Shown piece after piece: positions 34,164-42,144 of a stretch of 56,217 nucleotides of DNA. The DNA is taken from positions 1-56,217 of the forward strand of contig CAZIPL010000006.1 of the NCBI GenBank assembly GCA_964541255.1. The letters are read 5' to 3'. This DNA comes from CAYOSU01 sp964541255 (lineage in GTDB: Bacteria; Bacillota; Clostridia; Christensenellales; CAMQZB01). Position 1 is the first letter of the stretch; every line of letters begins with the position of its first letter. A program made the position numbers and the translations under genes. A model generated the notes under the pieces. That model did not search any database. It was not told where the DNA came from and saw nothing but the letters and a program-made list of their open reading frames with translations.

Positions 34164-34189
34164 GCTTTTAACCTTTATAGGTTTATATA
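34162..34189 (+). promoter_or_regulatory. Possible promoter for the DUF1538 leader
   Basis: TTGCTT (34162-34167), 16 bases, TATATA (34184-34189). Weak by itself, but it would start transcription at about 34196, directly before the first strand of the leader helix. Confidence 0.4.
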
Positions 34190-34195
34190 TGGCGT

Positions 34196-34380
34196 AGGAA
34201 AAAGCCCTGAAAAGCATCGATTTTTCGATTGTGATTTGCGTATCGCTTTGTTTTGTAAAGCAGCACGCTTCTGTTTCGTCGTCTTTTTCCAAAGCAAAAA
34301 GTATTTTTATTGCTGCCGAGGCTCGACAACGATGAAACTTTTTCAACAGGGCTTTTGCGGATTTGCAAAAGCCGTTTTTG
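34196..34380 (+). ncRNA. Structured leader with terminator/antiterminator architecture (candidate riboswitch or attenuator)
   Basis: Terminator: GGCTTTTGC (34350-34358) pairs with GCAAAAGCC (34365-34373), followed by GTTTTTG. Competing helix: AAAAGCCCTG (34200-34209) pairs perfectly with CAGGGCTTTT (34347-34356), taking the terminator's 5' arm; it extends by AAAAG (34210-34214) with CTTTT (34338-34342) across a four-base bulge. Inside are hairpins ATCGA/TCGAT (34216-34229), GCTTT/AAAGC (34245-34261) and TTTCGTCG (34273-34280) with CGATGAAA (34330-34337, one G-U), giving a closed multibranch RNA. The SD and TTG start of the transporter follow 35-50 bases later. I could not match it to a known riboswitch class. 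Pairings are seen; switching is inferred. Confidence 0.5.
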
Positions 34381-34426
34381 ATTCATAGGCGTTTTAAGGA
34401 AATTTCGGTAGAAAGGAGGTATCAAT

Positions 34427-35953
34427 TTGGGCAAAACACTTGTCATGAAACTGAAAGAGGCGATTGTTTCTGTATCGCCCGTATTTCTCATCGTGCTTAT
34501 CCTAAGTTTCACTCCCCTTGTCAATCTGACAAGCAAGGAGCTTTGGGTGTTCGTTTTTTCGACCGCGCTTCTTATCTTGGGAATAGCACTCTTCTCCCTC
34601 GGTTCGGACTTAGCGATGATGCCGATGGGCGATTATATCGGAGCAGGTCTTACTAAGTCGAAAAGCCCGTGGCTGCTTTTGGTCATTTGCTTCGTTATGG
34701 GTTTTTGCATCACCGTTGCTGAACCCGACCTTACCGTTCTTGCAAACCAAGTGGCTTCGAAAATCAATCCGACAAAGCTCATTATTTTCGTCGCGACGGG
34801 CGTAGGCTTGTTTCTACTTATCGCGGTGCTTAAAATAGTTCTCAAAAAGCCGCTCTTTTCGATGCTTTCGTTCTTCTATATGTGTCTTTTCGCTTTTGCG
34901 GCGATACTTATCGAAAAAGGAAACGACAGCTTCCTCGCGGTAGCATTCGACTCCGGCGGAGTTACGACAGGCCCTATTACGGTACCTTTCATTATGGCAC
35001 TCGGAATAGGTATCGCGACGACTATCGGCGGTAAGCACGTTAAGGAAAACTCCTTCGGTCTTATCGCGCTTTGCTCGGTAGGTCCTATTCTTGCGGTTCT
35101 TATTCTCGCTCTTCCTATGGAAGGCGCACTCGATTACTCTATCCCGAGCTACGCAATCGCAGACAACTTCTTCGGAAGCTTCTTCTCCTCCCTACTTTCC
35201 GTTATGAAAGAGGTGGCAATCGCGCTCGGACTTATCGTTTTGTTCTTTGCAATACTTCAAGCGATATTCTTAAAGCTTCCCAAAACCAAGCTTTATAAAA
35301 TAGCCGTAGGCGTTATCATAACGTTCTTCGGTCTCGTAATATTCTTGACAGCCGTATCCGTAGGCTTTATGCCGATAGGCTATAAGCTCGGCACGGAGCT
35401 TGCTTCGAAGAGCCCCGTTGTCGTTACTATCGTGGGATTTGTTTTGGGGCTTGTCGTCGTTATGGCAGAACCTGCCGTTCAAGTACTCAACAAGCAAGTC
35501 GAAGACATCACCGACGGACTTGTCAAAAAGCGTTCCATGATGATAGCTTTGTCGTTAGGCGTAGGCGTTTCGCTTCTCCTTTCGATGATAAGAATAATCT
35601 ATGACTTCAGCATACTTTATTACCTTATCCCCGGCTACATAATCTCACTCGGGCTTTCGTTCTTCGTTCCGTCGCTATATACAGGTATCGCGTTCGACTC
35701 GGGCGGAGTCGCAAGCGGTCCGTTGACGTCGAGCTTTATTCTCCCCTTTGCTATCGGCGTATGCGTCGTTTTGCAGGGTGAAAGCAAAGTCTTGGCAGAC
35801 GCGTTCGGAATCGTAGCCATGGTTGCGATGACTCCGCTTATCGCTATTCAAACGTTAGGCTTTGAGGCTATTATGAGAAAGAAAGTATCGGACGCAATCG
35901 CAATGCAGAGAATCCTTTCTTCCGACGACGAACAGATTATCAACTTTATGTAA
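34427..35953 (+). CDS. DUF1538 membrane transporter with two internal repeats
   Basis: 508 residues, about 12-14 transmembrane helices. Two DUF1538 repeats can be aligned by eye: MPMGDYIG...AEPDLTVL with FDSGGVTTGPITVPF in the first half, MPIGYKLG...AEPAVQVL with FDSGGVASGPLTSSF in the second. The paired Asp-Ser-Gly-Gly motifs suggest a two-fold ion- or solute-binding centre. Function is not established for the family. Start is TTG at 34427, chosen because AAAGGAGG lies seven bases ahead. It is followed by two PII-like genes (12- and 15-base gaps), suggesting allosteric control as in ammonium (AmtB-GlnK) or bicarbonate (SbtA-SbtB) transport. The leader upstream may add transcriptional control. 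Confidence 0.88.
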   Translation: MGKTLVMKLKEAIVSVSPVFLIVLILSFTPLVNLTSKELWVFVFSTALLILGIALFSLGSDLAMMPMGDYIGAGLTKSKSPWLLLVICFVMGFCITVAEPDLTVLANQVASKINPTKLIIFVATGVGLFLLIAVLKIVLKKPLFSMLSFFYMCLFAFAAILIEKGNDSFLAVAFDSGGVTTGPITVPFIMALGIGIATTIGGKHVKENSFGLIALCSVGPILAVLILALPMEGALDYSIPSYAIADNFFGSFFSSLLSVMKEVAIALGLIVLFFAILQAIFLKLPKTKLYKIAVGVIITFFGLVIFLTAVSVGFMPIGYKLGTELASKSPVVVTIVGFVLGLVVVMAEPAVQVLNKQVEDITDGLVKKRSMMIALSLGVGVSLLLSMIRIIYDFSILYYLIPGYIISLGLSFFVPSLYTGIAFDSGGVASGPLTSSFILPFAIGVCVVLQGESKVLADAFGIVAMVAMTPLIAIQTLGFEAIMRKKVSDAIAMQRILSSDDEQIINFM

Positions 35954-35965
35954 CGGGAGGTTATT

Positions 35966-36388
35966 ATGGCAGAAAAGAAATTAACAAAGCCTACCGCAAA
36001 ATTGGCAAAAAAAATCGAAGCCAAAAAAGCGGAAAATTCGGCAAAAACGCCACTCGCACCGCAAAAGCTTCTTCTTCTCGTTACCATAGTTTCGAGAAAC
36101 AAGGCGGATTTTTATATCGATCTCATCGAATCGTTCGAATGCAATCTGGAGCTTAACGTTTCGGCATTCGGTACGGCGCAAGCGGATGTGAAAAGTCTTC
36201 TCAACATAACGGACGACTCCAAAACGGTCATTCTTTCCGTTATCCGTCAAGACAAAGAAAGCGACGTTTTATATACGCTCGACAATAAATTCAAAACTGT
36301 CAGAGGGGGCAAAGGCATTGCTTTTACAGTCCCTATGACAAGCACTATCGGGGTTGCGCTTTATCGCTTCCTTTCAAACAACAAGTAA
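35966..36388 (+). CDS. PII-like signalling protein with Lys/Ala-rich N-terminal tail
   Basis: 140 residues. The first 30 are Lys- and Ala-rich and probably disordered; the rest has the PII ferredoxin-like pattern and ends with the motif GKGIAFTVPMTS, which closely matches GQGIAFTLPVSS of the next gene. No uridylylation Tyr or classical T-loop is seen. SD GGGAGG seven bases before ATG. Lying between the DUF1538 transporter and the second PII-like gene, it probably binds a nucleotide or metabolite and gates the transporter, possibly as mixed trimers; inferred. Confidence 0.75.
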   Translation: MAEKKLTKPTAKLAKKIEAKKAENSAKTPLAPQKLLLLVTIVSRNKADFYIDLIESFECNLELNVSAFGTAQADVKSLLNITDDSKTVILSVIRQDKESDVLYTLDNKFKTVRGGKGIAFTVPMTSTIGVALYRFLSNNK

Positions 36389-36403
36389 TCAAGGAGATCA
36401 ATT

Positions 36404-36715
36404 ATGGATAATAAATATGAAGCAATTTTGTGTATCGTAAACTCCGGCTTTTCCGAGGACGTTATGGAAGCGGCAAGAACCGCAGGCGCAAGAGGCGGTA
36501 CGGTTATTCACGGAAGAGGTACGGCAAGCGCGGAAGCAGAAAAGATGTTCGGAATTTCCATTCAACCGGAAAAGGAAATTGTCATCATTCTCGCTCAAGC
36601 TAACGTTCGCGACGAGATTCTTCACGCGATCTATCAAAAAGTAGGTCTTAATTCCCCCGGTCAAGGCATCGCTTTCACTCTCCCCGTTTCGAGCGTTGCG
36701 GGACTTAGCGAATAA
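36404..36715 (+). CDS. P-II family regulator
   Basis: 103 residues, close to the usual 112 for PII proteins. Seen: first beta strand YEAILCIVNSGFSEDVMEAARTAGA split as YEAILCIVNS and DVMEAARTAGA, then GARGGTVIHGRGTASAE as the shortened T-loop/B-loop region, and the C-terminal GQGIAFTLPVSSVAG. The T-loop Tyr of GlnB is missing, as in non-uridylylated PII-like proteins. Together with the preceding gene it makes a tandem PII pair behind a DUF1538 transporter. A good terminator follows. Confidence 0.85.
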   Translation: MDNKYEAILCIVNSGFSEDVMEAARTAGARGGTVIHGRGTASAEAEKMFGISIQPEKEIVIILAQANVRDEILHAIYQKVGLNSPGQGIAFTLPVSSVAGLSE

Positions 36716-36752
36716 TAATTCGAATTAAACACAAAAGTTTAGAAAACTACGG

Positions 36753-36784
36753 AAAAGAGTTTGGTTTTTGCCAAGCTCTTTTTT
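36753..36784 (+). terminator. Terminator of the DUF1538-PII operon
   Basis: AAAAGAG-T-TTGG, loop TTTTTG, CCAA-G-CTCTTTT followed by TT; the central T-G is a wobble pair. It starts 38 bases after the PII stop. Confidence 0.85.
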
Positions 36785-37141
36785 GATGTCGCAAAATTAT
36801 TCGCGTCGATTTATTTGCATAAAAGCGTTCACGCTTTTAATATTCATCGTAATGTGTTTTTTCTTTTTGCATATTTCTTTTTTGCCATCAAAAATCTCTC
36901 ACATCGAAAAGCGTTTCTTAATAAAATGGACTATATCCGTAGGTTTTTTATGACGGATATACGTCGAAAGTCCGAAGTTGAGATTAAAGGCGTATTTTTC
37001 AAAAAACACAATCGCTTCTAAGTCGTATTATTTTATTACAAAGCTTTGAAGTTTCATTAAAGCGTTGATTTGAAAATACTTGACCACACATTATTTCAAT
37101 AAACTGACTTTCAATATACAGCTGTTAAAGAGGTGTTGAAA
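36785..37141. other. AT-rich intergenic region
   Basis: Between the PII operon and the ABC pair. One perfect hairpin AAAAGCG, TTCA, CGCTTTT at 36821-36838. A long open frame at 36761-37021 has no SD, starts within the terminator and has no recognisable content, so it is not called. No promoter or riboswitch recognised before the ABC genes. Confidence 0.5.
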
Positions 37142-37876
37142 ATGCTGTTGAGATTTTGCGATGTATCTTTTTTCTATCATTCGAAAAGCGGCGAAACGGA
37201 GGTTCTGAAAAACCTTAGTTTTTCAGTTGACGACGAAGAGCTTGTCGCCGTCGTAGGCCCGTCGGGGTGCGGAAAAACGACCGTACTATCCCTTATATCC
37301 GAGCTTTTCGTTCCGTCGAGCGGAGTTATCGAACGGGGCGATGATTGTTCAATCGGATATATGTTGCAGCGAGATTGTCTTTTGATGTGGCGTACCGTTA
37401 TGCAAAACGCCCTTCTCGGGCTTGAAATTCAAGGGATAAAAAACGAGGTTAACGTCAACTACGTAACGTCGCTTTTGAAAAAATACGACCTTTTTGAGTT
37501 CAAGGATAAGTATCCGTCGGAGCTTTCGGGCGGCATGCGGCAAAGGGTTGCGCTTATTCGGACGCTTGCCCTAAGACCAAAGCTTTTGCTTCTCGACGAG
37601 CCGACATCGTCGCTCGACTATCAAACGCGACTTAACCTTTCGAACGATCTTCACGCGATGATTAAAGGAGAACGAAAAGCCGCGGTTTTGGTGACTCACG
37701 ACATATCCGAAGCCATAAGCATGGCGGACAAAATAATCGTTTTATCCAAAAGACCGTCGCACAAAAAAGCGGAGCATGTCTTAAACTTTCCCAAAGAAAA
37801 AACGCCGCTTATGCGACGGGAGAGCGAAATGTTTCCTAAAATGTTCGAAACGATTTGGAAAGAGGTGGACTTATGA
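37142..37876 (+). CDS. ABC transporter ATP-binding protein, NitT/TauT (SsuB/TauB) type
   Basis: 244 residues, single ATPase domain. Seen: Walker A GPSGCGKTT, Q-loop in YMLQRDCLLMWRT, signature LSGGMRQRVALIRT, Walker B LLLLDEPTSSLD, H-loop VTHDISEA. The QRDCLLMWRT stretch and the partner permease are typical of the nitrate/sulfonate/taurine/HMP family. Start: ATG at 37142 has AAAGAGG eight bases ahead; GTG at 37133 overlaps the SD. Stop overlaps the permease start by four bases. Confidence 0.93.
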   Translation: MLLRFCDVSFFYHSKSGETEVLKNLSFSVDDEELVAVVGPSGCGKTTVLSLISELFVPSSGVIERGDDCSIGYMLQRDCLLMWRTVMQNALLGLEIQGIKNEVNVNYVTSLLKKYDLFEFKDKYPSELSGGMRQRVALIRTLALRPKLLLLDEPTSSLDYQTRLNLSNDLHAMIKGERKAAVLVTHDISEAISMADKIIVLSKRPSHKKAEHVLNFPKEKTPLMRRESEMFPKMFETIWKEVDL

Positions 37877-38658
37877 CGGAGGAACATAAAAAATATCTTC
37901 GAAAAATAAACGCAAGAAAGCGAGCCGTAATCATAACTCAAATAGGCGTTTTGATACTCTTCATATCTTTCTGGGAGCTTTTGTCAAGGCTATATATCAT
38001 AGATCCTTTCATTATGAGCTCTCCCTCGAGAGTTGTCAAAAGCATAATCTCGCTATCGAAAAACGGGCTTTTTAGACATATCGGAATAACCGTTTTCGAG
38101 ACGATGACGGGCTTTGCGATAGCAAACGTAATCGGATTTATTTCGGGCTTTTTGATGTGGTATTTTTCCTTTCTGAAAGAGGTCGCGGAGCCTTATCTTG
38201 TCGTTCTCAACTCCCTTCCGAAAATCGCATTGGGGCCTATTCTTATCGTTTGGTGCGGAATAGGCTATAAGCCGATCATCGCAATGACCGTTCTTATTTG
38301 CGTAGTCATCACAAACATCACCGTGCTTTCTGCGTTTTGCGAAACGGACGGCGACAAAATATATCTTTTCCGCGCAATGAAAGCAAAAAAGCTTACTATC
38401 TTTTTCAAGTTGGTGCTTCCGTCCTCTCTCCCGTCCATTATGTCTATGCTCAAAATCAACGTAGGGCTTAGCTTTGTAGGCTCTATTATGGGCGAATATC
38501 TCGTTTCGAAAGAGGGCTTGGGGTATCTTATCGTCTACGGCGGGCAGGTTTTTAAGCTCGACTTGGTTATGTCCGCAACCGTCATATTGCTACTTTTAGC
38601 AGGTGTTATTTATTACCTCGTTTCGCTTCTCGAAAAGCTGGTAATAAGGTACCGATGA
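37873..38658 (+). CDS. ABC transporter permease, NitT/TauT (SsuC/TauC) type
   Basis: 261 residues, six transmembrane helices, BPD_transp_1 family; the EAA-like loop is FRAMKAKKLTIFFKLVLPSS. ATG at 37873 is coupled to the ATPase stop (ATGA); the frame is open 18 bases farther but that lies in the ATPase gene. Transport of a small organic solute (sulfonate, pyrimidine or the like). No substrate-binding protein gene is adjacent, which is unusual: the next gene is on the other strand and overlaps this one's end by 53 bases. Confidence 0.92.
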   Translation: MTEEHKKYLRKINARKRAVIITQIGVLILFISFWELLSRLYIIDPFIMSSPSRVVKSIISLSKNGLFRHIGITVFETMTGFAIANVIGFISGFLMWYFSFLKEVAEPYLVVLNSLPKIALGPILIVWCGIGYKPIIAMTVLICVVITNITVLSAFCETDGDKIYLFRAMKAKKLTIFFKLVLPSSLPSIMSMLKINVGLSFVGSIMGEYLVSKEGLGYLIVYGGQVFKLDLVMSATVILLLLAGVIYYLVSLLEKLVIRYR

Positions 38659-39628
38659 GCATCGACAAAATCGCGGCGATACCTATATACGACTGAAGCG
38701 GATACAGCGAAGAGAGAATTTTTATGAAGCCGAGCTTTGAAATACAAAACGGCGGCAAAACCGTCGCGACAAGGGGCAAAACAGCCCCTTTTTGCGTTTC
38801 TTTCCAAAACGAATAGACAGGAAGGCAAGATGACAAAATGGTCGTCATAATCGCGAAATAAAGCGTTATCGTTGCCAATATTCTTAAAGCCATATTATCT
38901 TCGACCATATCAAGAAGCGGAATAGCGACCGTTTTGAAATTTCCTTTTGACAGCACTCTAATAAAAAGTGCCACCAAAACCGCTATGACAAAAGATGTCG
39001 CAAGCGATGATATTACGCACTCTTTTTTCGTCATATCCTTCCCGCATTCAGCCATAACCTCCGCAGCAAGGCAGAAATTCATCGATACGTATAAAAAAGA
39101 GTTTATGCCTATTTTCGTATGAATTGCGTTCTCGGGATAGTACGTCCCATTAAAGGAAGCCGTTATAGCGGCGATTGATATGATAAGAATGGGCGTCAAA
39201 ACAAAATTTGCTTGCTTGACGCCCTTTATTCCTCTCGTTACGAAAAACATCACCGAGATTATGCTTATCGTGGAAAAAATCGGGAAATCAATACCCACAA
39301 ACGAAAACAGCTCGTCTATTGCGGAAAGCATTGCCGATAATACGATATATAAACAAAACAAAAAAGCAATGTCGAAAACTATCGGCATTTTGGGAAGTAG
39401 TCCGCGAGAAAATTCTCGCATAGAAGAAACACCTCTTTCTTTCCCGAAAAAGCTCACCGTCAAAGAAAAAACAAGCATGAGAACGAAAACCCAAGCTCCG
39501 ACAACTACCGCTCGGTTTTCGCCCTCGAAAAACGTATATATCTCTCTTCCGCTCGCAAAGCCTGCACCTATAATTCCGCCTATTGCAACAAAAGAAGATG
39601 ACAAAAATCCAAAAACTTTTTTCGACAT
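38606..39628 (-). CDS. YkvI-family membrane protein
   Basis: 340 residues, ten or so transmembrane helices. Seen: GGIIGAGFASGREIYTFF at the N-terminus, the hallmark of the YkvI family (APC-like fold), and broken-helix Gly patterns later. Function is unknown; the fold suggests an amino-acid or cation-coupled transporter. SD GGAGGGG sits right before the ATG. Its 3' end overlaps the 3' end of the ABC permease by 53 bases on the opposite strand. Confidence 0.85.
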   Translation of the reverse strand: MSKKVFGFLSSSFVAIGGIIGAGFASGREIYTFFEGENRAVVVGAWVFVLMLVFSLTVSFFGKERGVSSMREFSRGLLPKMPIVFDIAFLFCLYIVLSAMLSAIDELFSFVGIDFPIFSTISIISVMFFVTRGIKGVKQANFVLTPILIISIAAITASFNGTYYPENAIHTKIGINSFLYVSMNFCLAAEVMAECGKDMTKKECVISSLATSFVIAVLVALFIRVLSKGNFKTVAIPLLDMVEDNMALRILATITLYFAIMTTILSSCLPVYSFWKETQKGAVLPLVATVLPPFCISKLGFIKILSSLYPLQSYIGIAAILSMLIGTLLPAFREAKRGNK

Positions 39629-39774
39629 AACCCCTCCGCTTTAATATATTTTGAAAGGAAGTGCCATATCACTTATTAAAGAAACTTTTTGAAAAGAAAG
39701 ATTTTATAAATAATAAAAACAGCTCCGCATTATAAAAAGAGCTGTTTTATCGCTATCTACTAATCTTCAAAGCA

Positions 39775-41427
39775 TTATTTCAAATCGTTTCCGAAAAGCT
39801 TTGATTTATATTTTTTTAAGGTGTTTTTATTGACATTCATAATTTCGCACAAACCGTCCTCGTCCGCAAACGAATCGCAATTCTTTGCGATGATTACGGA
39901 AAGAGCTTCCGAGCTTCTGAAATCGCACGCTTTTTCTTTGTATGTAGCAAACACTTTTTCCGCGCTTTCTTTAAGCTCGCTCGGGTTTTTATCTTCGTCC
40001 AATAGATAGTAAAGCGAAACAATTTCGGCATACGCTCTTTTGAAAACGGTAGGCATATCATGCCAATTCTCGGGATATAAAACGTCGTGATCGACATAAT
40101 GTAAAGCTCGAACGGTCATCGAAATCTTGTTTCTGTTTGCCATTATGCACTCTTCTGCCAAGCGCATTTTGAGTCCGTCGCCAACCAAGCTGTCAAGCAA
40201 AATCTCGTCGATATATTCGTCTTTCCACAAAACGTCGCTGTTTGCCACGACCTCTAAAACCCTCGCAACCGTTTCGGCATCGCCCGTTTCGAGAATAAAC
40301 GTAACCGCGTCTTTCAAATCTTCGTCCGTTGCCAACGCTTCGGCGTTATTATTCTTGATAAAGTTTTCGAGCTTTTTATATAAACGCAAAATCTCGGCAT
40401 AAGGCATCTGCGGAGTATAGTTCAAAAGCTCTATCTGTCCGCCTTTTTGAAAACGCTCTTCGGCATTGTTGACATACTTCAAATAGTATTTTGCGACAAC
40501 ATCATTTTCGTCGAGTTTCAATAGATCTATGAAGATTTTCTTCGATTCATAAAACTTTTGCAGATTATATTTCGCTATTCCTAAAAGTAGCTGATACATC
40601 TCTATACGCGGATTGCAGTTAACCGTAAGCAAGAGATATTTTTCAGCCTCCTCGTGCCGCCCCATATCGCACATCGTCGTTGCGATTTTCGCTATCTCGA
40701 ACGGTTCATCAGTCTTTATCGACAATAGCTTTTCGACTAAAACATCCGCCTCCCGAATTTTCTTAAAAATCTTCAGCAGCAATATTTTGTTACAAAGCGA
40801 AACGACGTCTTCGGGGTCTTTCGACAAGGCACGCTCGGTCGAAATAAGAGCGTTTTCGTAATCGTTCTTAATCGTATAGCAAACGAACAAATCGTTCATC
40901 GCTTTCACGAAATGCTTATTCGAATACTCCGTCTTTTTCAAAAGCTCTATCGCCTCGTCGAATCTCGACGCCTTGATTGCCTCTGCAGCCAAGTTAATAT
41001 TCTCCGTTTCTTTGTCGTAAACAAGGCTGTATCTCACCTCTTGCGGCGGCATTTCGTTTGATACTATATCGAAAACCGCATCCATATCTATATCGTCGGC
41101 GCACTGCTCCAAAAGAGCGGAATAATATCCCGCTTCCGCTTTGTTCCCGATAAGAAGCATATTCTGGAACAGTCCGAAAAGCGCGTCTTGTCTGTTTTGC
41201 CCGCTTCTAAGCGTTTTGAAATAGAAATAGTTTGAGCTTCTTATCCTTTCGATTTCGGCATAGGCTTGCGCCTTTGCAAGGTAAATATCCGAAAAATCGT
41301 CAAGATCGGCTATCTTTTCGGCATAAGAAAGAGACAAAAAGCCGTCGGGATAGTTCCCGTTATCGCACTTTTCGTCGAACTTCTCGAGATAGTATTCTAT
41401 GCTTTTGTAAAAATCGATTACACTCAT
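39775..41427 (-). CDS. Tetratricopeptide-repeat protein
   Basis: 550 residues, almost entirely alpha-helical with degenerate TPR units, clearest between about 90 and 340 (for example NDYENALISTERALSKDPED and PRIEMYQLLLGIAKYNLQ). No signal peptide or transmembrane segment, so a cytoplasmic scaffold. The C-terminal third has no recognised domain. Its ATG overlaps the stop of the methyltransferase gene (ATGA), so the two are coupled. Function unknown; may organise the upstream methyltransferase or a membrane partner. Confidence 0.75.
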   Translation of the reverse strand: MSVIDFYKSIEYYLEKFDEKCDNGNYPDGFLSLSYAEKIADLDDFSDIYLAKAQAYAEIERIRSSNYFYFKTLRSGQNRQDALFGLFQNMLLIGNKAEAGYYSALLEQCADDIDMDAVFDIVSNEMPPQEVRYSLVYDKETENINLAAEAIKASRFDEAIELLKKTEYSNKHFVKAMNDLFVCYTIKNDYENALISTERALSKDPEDVVSLCNKILLLKIFKKIREADVLVEKLLSIKTDEPFEIAKIATTMCDMGRHEEAEKYLLLTVNCNPRIEMYQLLLGIAKYNLQKFYESKKIFIDLLKLDENDVVAKYYLKYVNNAEERFQKGGQIELLNYTPQMPYAEILRLYKKLENFIKNNNAEALATDEDLKDAVTFILETGDAETVARVLEVVANSDVLWKDEYIDEILLDSLVGDGLKMRLAEECIMANRNKISMTVRALHYVDHDVLYPENWHDMPTVFKRAYAEIVSLYYLLDEDKNPSELKESAEKVFATYKEKACDFRSSEALSVIIAKNCDSFADEDGLCEIMNVNKNTLKKYKSKLFGNDLK

Positions 41428-42143
41428 TTAGTAGCCTCGAAAACGATTCTCATGGCTTTATCTTTCGGCTTTTGCTTGAAATTGTCGTCCGTCACCTTAA
41501 CTTTCTTAAAGCCGATTCTCTTCAATAGTTCCACCATGTCTTCGGTATCTTTGACGTGCAGAACGTGCCTTTCGTCAAAGCGAGTATATTTATCTTTATC
41601 CTTGACGAAAAAACATAAATCGCACGTTACTTTCGATTTATCCTTTTGGAGCTTATTCGTCCAAAGATACGTGACGTTCTCTTCGTCGTCGTAAAAAAAG
41701 TTGTTCGCCAAAACGTCTTGGATTTTATATTTCGACGAAACGTCGAAAATAAACGTTCCGTTAGGTTTTAGCATGCCGTAGACATTTTCGAAAAACTTTT
41801 CCGTGGCTTTAGGCGTCAGATAATTCACTCCGTCTATAAGGCATGTCGCGAAATCGAGCTTCAAGCCGTATGAAAAATTCGTCATATCGGCTTCCAAAAA
41901 CTCCGTCGCGATATGTTCGTTTTTGGCTTTTTCCTTTGCCCTTTCGAGCATTTGCCTCGAAATATCGACGCCGAAAACGTCGAGTCCGCCCTTTTTCATG
42001 GCGATCGTCATGCTTCCGCTTCCGCAAGCAAAGTCTATGCCCTTGCCGTGAAGCTTAGATAACAAATACTGCGACCATTTATCATAGTCGCAGTCGTACA
42101 TAAGTTTATCGTATATTGTTGAAAATTGTTCGTAACAAGACAT
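41424..42143 (-). CDS. Class I SAM-dependent methyltransferase
   Basis: 239 residues. Seen: SAM motif I GIDFACGSGSMTIAM split as DFACGSGS, motif II VFGVDISRQML, motif III FLEADMTNF, and a post-motif LDFATCLIDGVNYL. The N-terminus YEQFSTIYDKLMYDCDYDKW resembles the small-molecule methyltransferases annotated next to rRNA or TPR genes in Firmicutes; target unknown. Start placed at the ATG one base after the upstream stop; SD is weak, implying coupling. The frame is open 39 bases farther into the upstream gene. Confidence 0.85.
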   Translation of the reverse strand: MSCYEQFSTIYDKLMYDCDYDKWSQYLLSKLHGKGIDFACGSGSMTIAMKKGGLDVFGVDISRQMLERAKEKAKNEHIATEFLEADMTNFSYGLKLDFATCLIDGVNYLTPKATEKFFENVYGMLKPNGTFIFDVSSKYKIQDVLANNFFYDDEENVTYLWTNKLQKDKSKVTCDLCFFVKDKDKYTRFDERHVLHVKDTEDMVELLKRIGFKKVKVTDDNFKQKPKDKAMRIVFEATK

Positions 42144-42144
42144 A

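Noticed and set aside
34107..34536. Minus-strand frames overlapping the SRP RNA and leader
   Set aside because: They cross the SRP RNA gene and the start of the DUF1538 gene and have no SD or recognisable protein content.
36761..37021. 86-codon frame after the PII operon
   Set aside because: Starts inside a terminator hairpin, has no SD, and is Phe/Lys-rich as expected from translating AT-rich spacer.
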